Assembly: GCA_034766995.1 (NCBI GenBank)
Contig: CM068315.1
Span: 42,602,318-42,666,317 of the forward strand
Reading direction: 5' to 3'
DNA: 64,000 nucleotides
From: Acanthacorydalis orientalis
Taxonomy: Eukaryota > Arthropoda > Insecta > Megaloptera > Corydalidae
This document shows, piece after piece, positions 38,318 through 53,850 of this stretch (position 1 is the stretch's first letter; each line of letters opens with the position of its first letter). The notes under the pieces are model-generated. The model was given only the letters and a program-made list of their open reading frames with translations. It was not told where the DNA came from and made no database searches. Position numbers and translations under genes: made by a program.

Positions 38318-40721
38318 ATGAATCCGCGACGAATACCGGGTTTGTTATACGCACATCGGTATGCGTGTATTGTTATAGTGGTGTTGTTAATTGTGATCGT
38401 GAGCCTTCTTTTTCATTGGGGAATAGTATGTACTGATTTAGTAGCATGGAGACATATCACAAATGTGGTGAGTTCAGATATAAAAAAAAGCATAGAGATT
38501 ATTTGAACGTATCGCAAGTTTATCGATAAAATGTTCGCAAATCTACATTTTAAAATGTACCATTTAACATTTTAAGGACTGCGTTAGATTTTTTATCTTA
38601 GATTTTTTAAAGATTTTCGATCCATGTGCTCGATAGTGATGGTATTTCCATCGAAATGAAATTTTATGTAACAAAATAGACACTAATCAATTTCAATAAA
38701 TGAAAATAATCTAGTGTGCTATTTTTTCTATGAAAGTGAATTTAGTCATAATAGTAAACTATAATTTAAATATTCTGTATATATATATATATATATATAT
38801 TCATCTTCCATAATTCTAGGGGACGACAATGACGCCGCAAGTCGCATTTTGACTTTCGAAAAGGAGACTGGACTTTTTAGCATGATTTAATCTTTTCCAA
38901 TCTTGATATATTTTAACATGTTGTGTCGTCGTACATGTCAAGCCCTCGGTCTTATTTTAAAGCATTCTTCATGAAAAACACTGTGAATCCTAATATCAGA
39001 TCACAGTATTTTAAATGTTTTACTGTCCTCGAGAATTTATCTCTTGTTATTATATTTATACGTATTGTCCAATCAAGATTAGATATTTTTACAGTCCAGT
39101 TCACTCACATGTGTTTGGCACACATACATTAGCGTTTCGAATTAAGGGGTGGTTCGAACGCAAGTGCGCAAACGGGGTGTGTTTTTAAATTATAATGTGT
39201 TTGGACGCTAATGATCTCAGTTGTCGATGCGCCCTAGATCCTCGATAACTAACTAACTAACCACTTTAAGATTAGTCAATGACATTTCGAAAATACCGAA
39301 TTTATTCATAAAAAATATTGAAGTGAAGTCGATATAAACGAAAAAAAATTCTTGTGAAATTATTTTGAAATAACAAAGATTATTTATACCTATTCCATAA
39401 ATTAAACCAAGAATTGTTTTTTATTCTTATGACTCCACTGATGTACGAGGCTCGTTTGATAAGTATGGTAAAAAATAAGTTAAACACCGTTTTTTGTAAA
39501 AAAAATCGATTTTATTTTTCAACATAGTCTCTACTAAGGGCTATACACTTGGTCCAGCGAGTCTGCAAAATAAGCATTGACGGCGACGATGACATCCTTA
39601 TTCGACGAGAATTTCTTCCCGTAGAGTCAAATTTTCAAGTTTGGGAAGAGGAAGAAGTCGCATGGGGCCAAGTCCGGAGAATAGTGCGGATGAGGAATCA
39701 ATTCGATGTCTAATTTGTGGAATTTTCCTATTGTAGATTTGTGGGACGCTGCGTTATCCTGGTGAAAAAGCACTTTTTTGTGCGCAAATCTTGGCCGTTT
39801 TTGTTTCAGCTCTTCTTTCAAACGGTCCAATAATGTTGCATAATTGGCTCATGTTATCGTTGTTCCCTTCGTTTAGTAGTCAATCAGGATGATTCCTTGA
39901 AAATCTCAAAAAACAGTGTCCAAAAATTAATTATAAATCAATAGAAAAGAGAAACTAAGTTATTCAAATTCAAATAATTCGAAGAGGCAGTTGTTCAACA
40001 GTAGATTGTTAAATAATGAAGATATTATAATTACAGTCGTGTATTTTTTCAAACTTGATAATACTCTTCCATCGCAATAATTCCAATATTATTCATTTTC
40101 ATAAATTATTTAATTACAATTTATGCCAATTTATTTTTAAAAATATACTTTTGTTGGGTATAGTAAATTTTTCAATAGCCAATCAAATTCAACTTTTAGA
40201 CATTCAATTCAAGATCAAATGTACAGTTTAGAAAATCAATAAATTTAAAAAATGCAATTATCGATAATGATAGATTATAACTTTCGAACATTCATTATTG
40301 AAACAATAGGATTTTTTAGTTCCAATCGTCGATTATAGCATACTTCCATTTTTCTTTCTGTTAATCCTGTAGGCAATGGTTTTCATAAAAAATGATTTTT
40401 GTTTTCAATAATGTTAACTTGATTCTGTTACAAATCATAAAAATACCTCTTTAATGAAATCTTCAACTTTTCGCCTTTGATTTCTTTTATATTAAAATCG
40501 TTCTTTTTTTAAAAAAAAGCCACCCCTTTTAATATAGTGCCATTATTTAGTCAGTGGCTTCTCTTATGAATAAATAATTAAATCATAAATTGACAGTGTT
40601 AGCTAAATATTATTTTCAACCCTTAATTATTCCGTTTTGAATAATTCAGTCTCTGTTTCCATAGATTTTAAATATAATTTCGGATATCTCTCTCCTACTT
40701 TTTCATCAGTGTTTATCAAAA

Positions 40722-40783
<62 letters not shown>

Positions 40784-42155
40784 TTATGTATAGAGACAAT
40801 AAAAAAATTATCTTTTAAAACAGTGTGCATTATATCGTCGTGATGAAGCAGTCGGAAATCTATGCCAGGTCTTGTGTGATACGGGAGACATCCATTCACC
40901 AACCTGCCAATCATTCCATTACAGTAAAGAGGCTGTATTCAAAGCAACATGGCATACTACACAGCTAGTTTTTAAGAAAGTACGAGAAATTTCGCCAGGA
41001 AATCATATATATTGGATCGACGCCAGTCAAACAAAGATTTATCCGTCGGAGAGCGAGTTTAAAACGATGATAAGGTACACAGTCCTGGCGAAATTCAATC
41101 TGTCGATATCCAATTCAAATTTGGTAAGATTGGGTCAACTCAAGCCGGCGTACGAGGAGAAAATATTAGATAAAAGACATAACGAGATGGAGAATCTATG
41201 GCCGTTGCTTCAAGATCACGAATATTTATGCTCAACGTTATACACGGATCGTGACGTTTTTCCTCAATTATTGGGATCGTGTGGAAGGTATTTGATATTT
41301 TGAATAACAGCATTAAAGAATAATGTGTAAAATGTGTTCTAAAGATATAAATATATTTTATTGATTTAATACGATATATATATATATCACGACAGACAGA
41401 AAATTATTTGTAATTCAAACGAGACTATATCTGTTAGCTGTACAACTTTTTTTATAAACATATATACTTGTATGTTTTTTTAATGAATTTAATCGCTGAA
41501 AATTATTCTTAAACAGATTCCTAAAAATATACACTCTTGCAGATATTTTGCAGTGGAATACGTTGAGCCTCTTCAACAAGCGTCATCTCTATTCTCCGTA
41601 AGCGACAGTCACGAAGAATGGGTAAAACAACTGAAACTGTCGCTCATGATTCTCAAATATCTCGAAGAGCTCGATAACGGATTTTCAGAACCGTTCCATC
41701 TGTGCGACATAAAGTTACACCACTTCGGAATAATGAAAGGCGGCAACACTTTGAAGTTCATCGATCTCGACATGGTTTATCCGCGATCAGTCATCAATAG
41801 AATTATATCCGAAACTGAATTCTGCAATTCGGACGAACAATGCGATTATATTGATTGCCGATCGAGATGCAATCTCGAAACGCACAAATGTGACATGAGT
41901 GTTACGAATAACAACTTGCAGATCGTATGCGAGAAGATTTTCCTTGGCTGGACGAAACCGAATAAAGTTATTGTGCCCGGTTTACTGATGACACAGTACA
42001 CGCCTTCTTCATTAGCTACCTTACTGAGACAATGTGCGAATCCGTCTTCAGAAGCAACGAAACCTAGGGATGCGGCGAATGACGATATCAGGGATAGGCT
42101 GGTTAATATTATCACAGAGATGGAACAAGAAATTAGCAGTGACATGTTCCTATGA
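38318..42155 (+). CDS. DIPK1: FAM69/DIPK1-family divergent protein kinase, type II membrane protein
   Basis: Three exons: 38318-38467, 40824-41287 and 41543-42155, giving 408 residues. The junctions are GTG|GTGAGT to CAG|TGTGCA (phase 0) and GGAAG|GTATTT to GCAG|ATATTT, which restores Arg in a CGR-Y-FAVEYVEP stretch typical of the family. Residues about 15-34 are a strong hydrophobic segment behind a short basic N-terminus, so the protein should be a Golgi/ER type II membrane protein with a luminal kinase-like domain. Visible motifs are CALYRRDEAVGNLC after the anchor, the catalytic-loop-like HLCDIKLHHFG (Asp about 260), the metal-binding DFG-equivalent FIDLDMV (about 278-283), and a cysteine cluster at about 299-321. 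The ATG was chosen because it directly precedes the basic/hydrophobic anchor; upstream frames lack another ATG. Family members are about 400-430 residues. Substrate unknown. Intron 1 carries a mariner fragment and a (TA)n array. Confidence 0.88.
39446..39930 (-). mobile_element. 3' fragment of a mariner element in DIPK1 intron 1
   Basis: The minus strand encodes the C-terminal half of a mariner transposase: QGIILIDY, then DRLKEELKQKRPRFAHKKVL, FHQDNAASHKS, IPHPHYSPDLAPCDFFLF and, past a stop, KFSSNKDVIVAVNAYFAD. The second and third catalytic Asp are visible (HQDNA and PCDFF), 32 residues apart instead of the usual 34. Three in-frame stops lie in the first part. The terminal inverted repeat (CGAGGCTCGTTTGATAAGT, next to TA at 39444-39445) is present only at the left; the right (5') part of the element is lost near 39930. 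Confidence 0.83.
39938..40005 (+). repeat. Dispersed AT-rich repeat, copy 2
   Basis: Counterpart of 37056-37130, starting next to the mariner fragment in DIPK1 intron 1. Shares the AATAGAAAAGAGA and CGAAGAGG-AGTTGTTCA blocks. No coding capacity is visible. The class is unknown. Confidence 0.4.
40726..40779. repeat. (TA)n microsatellite in DIPK1 intron 1
   Basis: A TA run of about 54 bp ending 44 bp before the exon 2 acceptor. Its length could affect splice-site context. Confidence 0.95.
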
Positions 42156-43081
42156 TACAATCCGTATTTATTAGTTTGTAAGTAGACACTCAGTTATTTA
42201 TAATCAATTTTTAATACTTAATGTGATCATATTTACTAAAAACGTTTTAACCACACAAACCACTTGATGCATATTATTCTAAATAATTCAATATCAATTA
42301 CTTTTTGTTTAAATAAACAAAAAAATATACAGTATTTAACTCTTTTTATAACCAAATAACATTTATAAAATGAACCTGAAATACTAGACTAATTTCGATA
42401 CATTTTTAGAATCACAGAAAACCCCATCAATTTTATAAGTATAAAAAATTTAAAAATATATTCTTACCTTTACAAAATGTAAGAAAAAAATATATAGAGT
42501 GACTTTTTGTATTCATAATCTATTTCTGCATTTTTCAATAAAAACTTTTTGCTAATGAAGATTATATTTAATTCAATAAAATTCGATAATTAAAATATAA
42601 AAATGTTCAAACCACTATACTAATATTATCAACTCTAACTACAAACAAATATAAAAATGTAAACATTATCATATAATCATTTATTACACTGAGAACGTGT
42701 ATGATGTTTTTAACCAAATTTTCCAGACAAAGCAGATAAATTAAAATTTTATACATTAATTTATTACATAAATATATTTTTTTAAATAACTATTAACGTC
42801 TTTTAGAAAAGTCTTGAATATTGGTCTGTATTTCTAATAAATTTGAAGACAAGTTGCATCTCTTTAAAAAATGATATGGCTCAAAAAATCCTATTTTTAG
42901 TTTTTTGAAGCCATAACTCAAAAAATAAGCTTACATTTTATCTAAAAATGTCACATATATGAAATATCTCTATAGAGCGCTTCAGTTATTGTATACAAAT
43001 AAAATCATGATTGTTCACATATGTATGTAATTCGTTTCTGAAACTTTATATTTTTTGCGTTGTCACTTTTGAAGCAGGGGT

Positions 43082-43083
<2 letters not shown>

Positions 43084-43157
<74 letters not shown>
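43084..43157. repeat. (TA)n microsatellite
   Basis: A TA run with one AAA interruption, followed by a GA-rich stretch. Confidence 0.95.
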
Positions 43158-46100
43158 AGGAGAAAGAGAAAGAAAGACTTAAAGGAATTAAAAAGGGTTA
43201 AATTCATAGCAGAGAACATCAATGTATCAAATATTGACTATTTAAACTGACATGTACTTTATATATGACAAACGAGCTATATTCTTTTTCAAATAAACAT
43301 ATATTTGTTACATTTATAGATAATCACACTAATTGGAATATTATTAGAGAATATATTTCAAATTCAAAAATTTCTTACCTAATTATATATATATATTTAA
43401 TAATTAAACCATTTTTTTACTGACATACGACCGACTCATTGTACTACCTGGTGGTAAAATACGAAAATTCATTTCATTCTACAAATGTTCATTTATTTAA
43501 TTACTTCCAATAATACGTTTACACATACAAAAACGAAACAAACGCATAAGAATGAAATAGAAAATTTTGTGTAGTTGCACATTTTAATATATTTTTTTTT
43601 TATATTATAAATACTAGTTTTTATTGTAAAGTAATATATTTTCTTGAAAATTTCCATGTCATACAATAATATATTTATGTAATTTTATTACATTTTCAGA
43701 CTATATTTTTATCCAGTAAAAGAGTGAGAATATATGTGCTTAAATCAATTATATTTATACAAATAGAAAGAATGTATTAATCAAGCAAATTAAAACAAAT
43801 CCTTTACAAATGATTTATTTAAGTTTAATGAAATAATGAGTAAGCATGTTGGAATAATAAAGTGAATTTAAAAAAATGTTCTTTACAAAATAAATGTTTT
43901 TTTTTTTTTAATTTATCCGTTACATTACTAAATTATTTTCATAAATATGATCACATTAAGGAGTAATTTGTTACCATGTTTTTTGTTAATTGTTAGTGTT
44001 TGAATTTTAATTTTATTGTTACTAATTTTATTTAAAAACTTTTAAAAATTGTAACATTGGATAAAATACAAAATATTATCATATATTAATTTTATTGGCA
44101 ACTATATTTTCAGTATGTTTTATATTAAATATTCTATTCAATTCGTATTATTTTTAAATTCGAACACGTTGGTGTTACAATAAATATCTTGCAATACAAT
44201 AACCAAAAACCCCAAATTTAGAAATCGCTGAATCAGGTGCTATGTCCCCAATTTTTATTGATGATAATTTTAAGACATTTGATATTTGATCAGTACATAA
44301 AAATATACAAGGGTTACTTATTGAAATTGTAATCATCAAACCGAGTTTATCTCTACTTGAACATCTAGTGCGAACATTAATAATCTTCTACTTGAAATAT
44401 GCATATACACAACTGTAGAATTTTTTATTAGATATAGAGAATAGGACTGAATTTAAATATTTTTATTTATTCAAAAAGATATACACGTTGCGTCGAACAA
44501 GCGCAAATTTAAAAAAAAATGCTTTTTAATCATATTTGGAAAAATTTTATGCATTAAATTTTTTTCATTTGACTGTTCTTTGAGCACGCACATGTATATA
44601 AATATGTATTTTTAGAAATTATTGTAGACATTCATGTAGAAACTCATTTATAGAAACCATTTATCTTAACCCTTCACATCAAAAAAATAAAACAACCATA
44701 ACAACAACACATGTTTTGGATATTGCAAATTACTATTATAGTTTTCACCTTTAATAAATTTTATACTAATTTACAACTTATGTGTGAATATTTTTAATAT
44801 ATCGTAATATTTAAATTGGATATCTACAAATTAAGATTAATATTTGCTATTTGCCATTTGAATTGTAATTTAAATGCCTACATATTTACTATTTACTCGA
44901 AAATATTGTAAGAATTTTATAGTAATTATCAATAAACATATACGATAATCATTCAAATTTTATACAATTCAGCAGTAATGCATTAGTTTTTAAAATCATA
45001 GAAATTACATTATGTATGTATGTATGTGTATATATATATATATATAAATCTTCCGATTTGTCTTTGTTTTTCTAAATTTACCTATTTAATTATCATAAAT
45101 TTTCATATTTTACATTTATAAAGTCGTTTTATAAACAATTAATTCTTTTACAAAAGTTATAAGCGACTAAAAATGGCTTTGGTTTCTTTTTTTTTCAATT
45201 TGTATAAAATAATATCAGAACCAGAGGTGAAATCACTATGAACTCATTGAATTAGGAAGCCTGAAGAGAATTAAAACGGAAAAAATGAATAAACTTTCGA
45301 AAATCGATAGATATTTTGTATAAATTTTGCAAATAACATATGAGCACGTGTAGAAAACATTTTGACGACTATGAAAAGATACAATTTTCCAATAAAAAAA
45401 ATTTTTTTGCACTGCTTTTTTAATACTATGCAATGTTTTTCTTGTTTTTCTCTATCGTACTTTTTTCTTCCAGCTACAAGATTTTGAATTTATTTTAAAA
45501 AAGTTCAAAGATATATTTCTAAGATATTTGTTTCATTTCTGTAAATGCCTTAGTAAGCAGTTTTTATTTGACTTGTCATTTTATTTTTTGAACGTACATC
45601 GGGAAATTAATATATATATATATACATATCTGGGATCTACAATCAGTATAATTTTTAGCACAGTACTATAAATGTAGATTCAGTCCTGTTCATTTTTGTA
45701 CTAAATCTAATGAAATAAGAATTTAAAATATGCTATTACATATAAACTAAACTCAGTCATAATGGAAAATTATACAAAATAATGATTTTTAAGTTTCATT
45801 GTTGTGTGTTACTTTATATATTTCATTTACAGAAAATATAAAACATTTAATTCATAATAAATTAATTTAGACCTACAAATTAGATAACATATAAGCAAAT
45901 GATAAAGTATAAAAATGATGAAAATATTATATTAAAAAATCTATTGTAATACTGTATGTTGTTGATTTCAAATCAAAAGAAAACACCATTATCATATAAA
46001 TTAAAAGATTAGTTTATTCACAATTGCACATAAACATTCAAATATATTTTAGTTTAGAATTTGTTAATAATTTAACAAACTCATATTTCAATTCTATTCA

Positions 46101-46258
46101 ATAATTTTCCAAATGTGTTTATTGAATTACTATAAACAGTAATTTACTTAAACATTAATTTTCACTCTACTTTTAAATGACTGCCAATATTATGTGATGC
46201 CCATTAGTCAATATACTTTAATTATACATAAAAAAATTGTGAAATATGTATACATTAT

Positions 46259-46277
46259 GTGTGTGTGTGTGTGTGTC

Positions 46278-46345
<68 letters not shown>
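46259..46345. repeat. (TG)n-(TA)n compound microsatellite
   Basis: A TG run followed by about 58 bp of TA. Confidence 0.95.
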
Positions 46346-47792
46346 AACATGTATGTATTTAACTGAAAAGGAAAAGATCATTACTTTCATTAGCGATTGT
46401 AAAATGACTTTCTTTTTTCTTTATTAGTTATAGCAAACTTCTGAATTGCAATAAAAACGATTTTTACTATTGTTACAAAACGAAAATTTTGTAATCACTA
46501 ACATGTCTGCAAAAAAGGAAGTCACTTTCATATTTTATTTCTGTTTGGATAAAATTAAACTACTTGTGTAGTGTTTGTTTACATAAAAATAATTAAATGA
46601 TAAAAAAAATTGAGTAAATGATTTTCAACTGGTATTCAAATAACAAAAAAATCATACAAACCAATAATCCATCCATTTTAAAATATAAACCATTTTTGTT
46701 TGTATTACTTTTAAGAATTTAATGTAAACTTTCGATTACAAAATGTAATTACAATTAATATTATACATTGTTATTGTTAAATACATATTTTATGTACTTT
46801 TGTGATTGATCATAAAAATAATGCTTCAGCTTAATTATTTGTACTTTATTCTTATTTCAATGAAATTTACAGGCAATGAAATATATTTAGGATATTTAAA
46901 TTAAATTTGAGTATATTGCATAAAAAAATAAGCTAAATAACTACTTCTTTAATATTTAAATTTTAGAACATTAAAAAACATTTATTTGTGCACACTGTCA
47001 AAAAAATAAAATTAATTCATTACATAAACATAAAACCAAATACTTTTTGTAAAAAAACAAGATACATTTTTTTTGTAAAAAAATGTTTTAAATATTTTTT
47101 AATTCTATATAGTCACTACTTGACAACAAAAAAGATACATCTTCAATTAGTTTCATTTAAATTTAAAATATACTTCTTTAATATATTTTTTTTAAATAAT
47201 TTAGCACAAAAAATGAATTTAATAAAAAAAATGATATCTTTTAATGTACAGTTAACAATCCATTTTCTAGTTAAAATTTTTAATGTAATTTCAATGATCA
47301 AAAAATGTTTTGGTTTTATTAAAATTATAACAAAAATAACTTTTTTGTTCTCAATATTTAAAATTCAAAAAGACAAACTTACATTTAGATAGAATAGTGC
47401 AAGTTTATACTATCATAAATTATCCATATATTTAATTTTCGAACCTAAACAATAATAAAATATGAACTCAAATAATAATAAAATTCATAGCAAAGAATTT
47501 GTTTCCAATTTTATTGGTAAATTTGATGATGAAAAAGGATACTAACATTACAGCAGAATTAAATCGATTGTAATCAGAATTTTTAAAAATGTTAGAAATG
47601 ATTGACAAATGATGTCAACTCAACATGCTTATTAATCCTAAAGTAATACTTAAAAAAATATGGGATATATAAAAATATAATGATCATATTACTTAAAATT
47701 TAAATAATTAAATTCATATTATTCTACTTTAATGTTTTAAATTATAAAAAACGACAAAACACTTACTACTAATAGTATAGAACATATTGAAA

Positions 47793-49921
47793 TCATTTGT
47801 ATGATTTTTGTTCCGCTAGCTTTTGTAACTTATCCAACACTTTAGACATATCTGCATCTCTTGAGAGTTTTAAATATACACCCTTCTTTCGAATTTCATA
47901 AAAGGTTAACCAGCCTGGTAACACTTGACTTAACAATTTCAGATCTTCCTCCAGTTCAGCTTTGTTTAATGTTGTTTTGCAACTATTACATAACTTATTA
48001 ACGACACTATCGATTGGTAAAACACCAACCTTTTCAGTAACAAATACATTCCTTGTTAATTTTGACAGATCAGGAAGTCGTGAATATTGCAGTGATTCTT
48101 TATCATGTTGGGGTGTTCGTGTCATAGATTCTAAGGCTTTCGCTGCTTGTCGAGCTCTCACTTTCTCAAGTAGCGACTTAGGAATTCCTTTAATATTGAA
48201 TGTTGGTTTAGGAATTGAAGGGATATCATGCGAGTCATTTTTAATTTTTTTATCATCTATATCATTACTGCAATTTGTAATTTGGGTTCCTTCAACTGTT
48301 TGCTGTTGTTGGATCTCCGCAAGTTTTTGTAAAGCTCGCTCCATTCTTGTATTACAATTGAATAAATTTTTTGCTGCTAATAATACATCTTTTGCTGTTG
48401 ATAATGTTTCTGCATTAGGTGGATCTGGAAGCGGTACTGTTTCGATATCAGGTACTTGTTCTATATCAAATTCTGGGTGCCATCTTGTAATTTTATCCTT
48501 AGGAATTACAATTGGTGGATCGAGTGTTAACAAGAATTCTTCATGATAACCTTTAACTTTTTCTATAAAAAGATCGAATAATTTACGCCGTCTTTCCAAT
48601 AAAATAGTAGGACTCATTAAAATTTCTTGAGACTGAGTTTCAGTTTCATTTTTAATTGGAAGTACAGGTACTATAACAAATTCATATTTATCTTGTTTAG
48701 ATGTTGATCCATAATTACGCATTTTTTCTTGACTAAATCTGTATGAATCTGAATAAATATATTTGATTTGTGACAGATGTTTTTCAGTCAAATCTTTATG
48801 AAGCATTTTCTGTACAGCAGGTTTGAGTTTTTTAAAAGTTATTACTTCTTTACGATTAAAAAACATGGCACAAACAGTATCGATACACCTGAAAGTTTCT
48901 GCGAGAGAACGATATTTGTAAGGTAAAGTTAAAGATGGCTTTCCAGGTAAAGCTAGATTTGCATATCTTTGGTAAGCAGGATATTTTGAAGGACTAGTCG
49001 TTTCTACACCTTTTTTAGGGCTTAATAGACCAAAAATATTTTTTTTTGGTGATGTTAAACTTACTTTACTAGGACTCAGATACGGTTTTTCAGAACAAAA
49101 TTTTTTCGGACTGCAACAAAAATATACTTTCAATTTAAAATATTGCAGTTATTATATTATTATATAAAACAAAATGACCAAAAATACCTAATTAGAACTT
49201 CTAAATCAATTGTCTTAAAAGATTTTAATTTTGATCCTGGAGATGTTATCTGAGATGTTTTCTTTTCAAGTTCATCTAATTTTGAAGCACATTTATTAAT
49301 ACGATTCATTGTTGCTTTTAACTCTGCTAATCGATTACTGCGTGATAGTTTAGCTTTAATCTCGGACAAAGATAAAGATTCATTTTCTCCAGAAGCAATT
49401 TTGTCCATCGTTGATTTTTTTTTTGGAGTAGTGGGATAACTTTCAACAGCACCATCATTAACAATTTTATCTTCATTTAAATAGTTTTTACTTTCAATTT
49501 TACGAAAAACTTCTTTAATATCAGGTTGTTTATTCAATAGATTTTTTTCCACCTTTTTTTTAATAACTTTGGTACGAGTATTCACTTTTTTCTTAATATT
49601 AGCTATTGACTTTGTTGACAAATTATTATCAAAAGATAATTTTGTTACAACTTTAGATCTACTTAATAATGTAGATTCATTCATTTCATTTAAAGTTTTA
49701 CTATTTTCAATACTTTCTGATATATTATGAAGATCTCCATTTGTATATAAAACTTTCTTGTTTGCAGTAATATCAATCATATTAGATTCGGAAGATAATT
49801 TTACATCGTTATTGGAAATTTGATTTCGATCCAAAACTAACACTTTACTATTTAATTTGATTTCATCCACTGCAGGTCGTTTGCGTGAATTGAAATATGA
49901 CGATAATGACATTTGGGCCAT
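47793..49921 (-). CDS. Cdt1: DNA replication licensing factor CDT1 (double parked)
   Basis: Two exons on the minus strand: 49921-49188 and 49110-47793, joined at ATTAG|GTATTT / TTGCAG|TCCG, giving 683 residues. CDT1 loads the MCM2-7 helicase at origins in the nucleus and is held in check by geminin and by proteolysis. The N-terminus (MAQMSLSSYFNSRKRP) has a PIP box (Q3..L6..Y9-F10) followed by basic residues, as expected for the PCNA-coupled CRL4-Cdt2 degron, though the usual Thr-Asp pair is Ser-Ser. A long basic disordered region follows, with several Ser/Thr-Pro-Lys-Lys CDK-type sites (SPKKF, TSPKKN, LSPKKG, TTPKKK). Residues about 308-400 (LPYKYRSLAETFRCID onward) match the geminin-binding domain, and about 592-683 (with LPGWL) the C-terminal MCM-binding winged helix. 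The length lies between vertebrate and Drosophila CDT1. Head-to-head with SRPK. Confidence 0.93.
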
Positions 49922-52411
<2,490 letters not shown>

Positions 52412-53639
52412 TGTGTCCCGCCCATAAAGTTATTTTAAATTATTGTTTTCATTTGCCGATCGTATTTTATTTCGCTCGATGATTATATATCTGCATATAA
52501 ACTGATAGGTCGTATGTCTATCGGTAATCGAGTAAATTGTTCGGTCACGTAATTCGTTGGTTTAATTTTTTTTTTTAAAAAAAACAAATGCGCCGGTTCG
52601 ACAGGGCCTTTTTGTTATTTTTCATTGTACAGTTTAGAAATATGGATATAGTTTATAAATTGTGATGTATGTTATATAAATAGACAATATAGATTGATGT
52701 CCAACAATAAAAAAATGATTAGAAATAATTATATAATTGAAAAATATCATTATACGTCTAGGTGACCCTGCTTGCTCATTTGGCGCTTCCGATAATGATT
52801 TGATGGTTGTTTTGTTAACAAACAACTAGTGATTTTAATCATTTGGCTGCAGATTTTTATCTTTTAAAGATGTTCTAAATAAATGTAGATTTTTGTTTTA
52901 TGTCAGTAACGATTAAAAAAAGATTAGCTTTGGAAAAGAACTTTGTAGTATGTAAAAAATATTTATTTTATCTATTATATTTATTGAGAATATAATATTT
53001 ATTTATAGTATAATTATAAGAACTCAAAAAAAAAATAGTATTTATGTAATTTAGTGTCAAATTATTATATTGTAAAATCAAAAATTATAAAAAAATTATT
53101 AAAGTACAATTTTACAAGAAAACAGCAAAATTGAAAATATTTATTGAATAAGTAATAAATGCATCAAATTCAGTATAAACTTATATGCGCATTTCAAATT
53201 ACAAACAAAAAAATGTAATCAGTGTATTTATTTTAAATATATTGTACCATCAAGAATGAAATCATAAATTATATTTTTATTTTATTTGCATTATAATAAA
53301 GTATTTTGTTTTTCTTAAATGTGTTGACTGACTTCTAAGCATGTTCAGCATATATTGCTGAAATTAAAATACTCAAACTTTCAATGTTAAATATTTAAGT
53401 ACTTCCAATCAATACATTTTTATAAATAAAGTATTCTTGCTTGTTCTCTATATTAAAATGTATATTTTTTTCTGTACCTATGCATGTATGTGTGATGTAT
53501 ATGTAAACACACATTTTGTCATTTCTATATGCATATGTGTGCCCAATCTGTTTTGTAATCAACTTGAAGAAAAAATTAAGCAGCCAAATGATGTAGTTAT
53601 TTTCAATTGAAATTCTAAAGCAAATTGAATTTATTCGTA

Positions 53640-53850
53640 CTTAAGAACAAGTCGGCAGTGCAAAAATTGAGTACAGTGGGGTGTAGTGTCCGCACTGCAC
53701 TGCTGTGGCAGTTTGACCTCCCTTTCATAAGGGTAAAACCAATGTATAGTTACTATTAATTTAGCGATACGCTCGACACAAGATAGATTGTCGCTCCACT
53801 TGGGGTTTTGTGAGAAAGCAATTTTTAAACTTTATTTTCCCCGAAATATA
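53640..53850 (+). other. GC-richer noncoding block downstream of SRPK
   Basis: Within very AT-rich DNA, 1.2 kb past the SRPK stop, a block of about 200 bp has balanced composition. It contains GGCAGTGC and GCACTGCACTGC segments able to pair (GCAGTGC at 53655 with GCACTGC at 53692). No ORF. It may be a conserved part of a long SRPK 3' UTR or an unannotated RNA; either is inference. Confidence 0.3.

Larger units (their letters stand above)
42156..47792. other. Intergenic region between DIPK1 and CDT1
   Basis: Extremely AT-rich, with the (TA)n arrays at 43084 and 46259. It must contain the 3' UTRs of both flanking convergent genes. The 134-residue plus-strand frame at 46988-47392 is Lys/Phe/Ile-dominated and best explained by base composition. 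Confidence 0.6.

Noticed and set aside
46988..47392. 134-residue plus-strand ORF
   Set aside because: Dominated by Lys, Phe, Ile and Asn encoded by A/T-only codons, with no motif. Such length is expected by chance at this base composition when few stops occur.
47962..48546. 194-residue plus-strand ORF opposite CDT1 exon 2
   Set aside because: Antisense shadow of CDT1; its Ser/Leu-rich sequence reflects the complementary codons.
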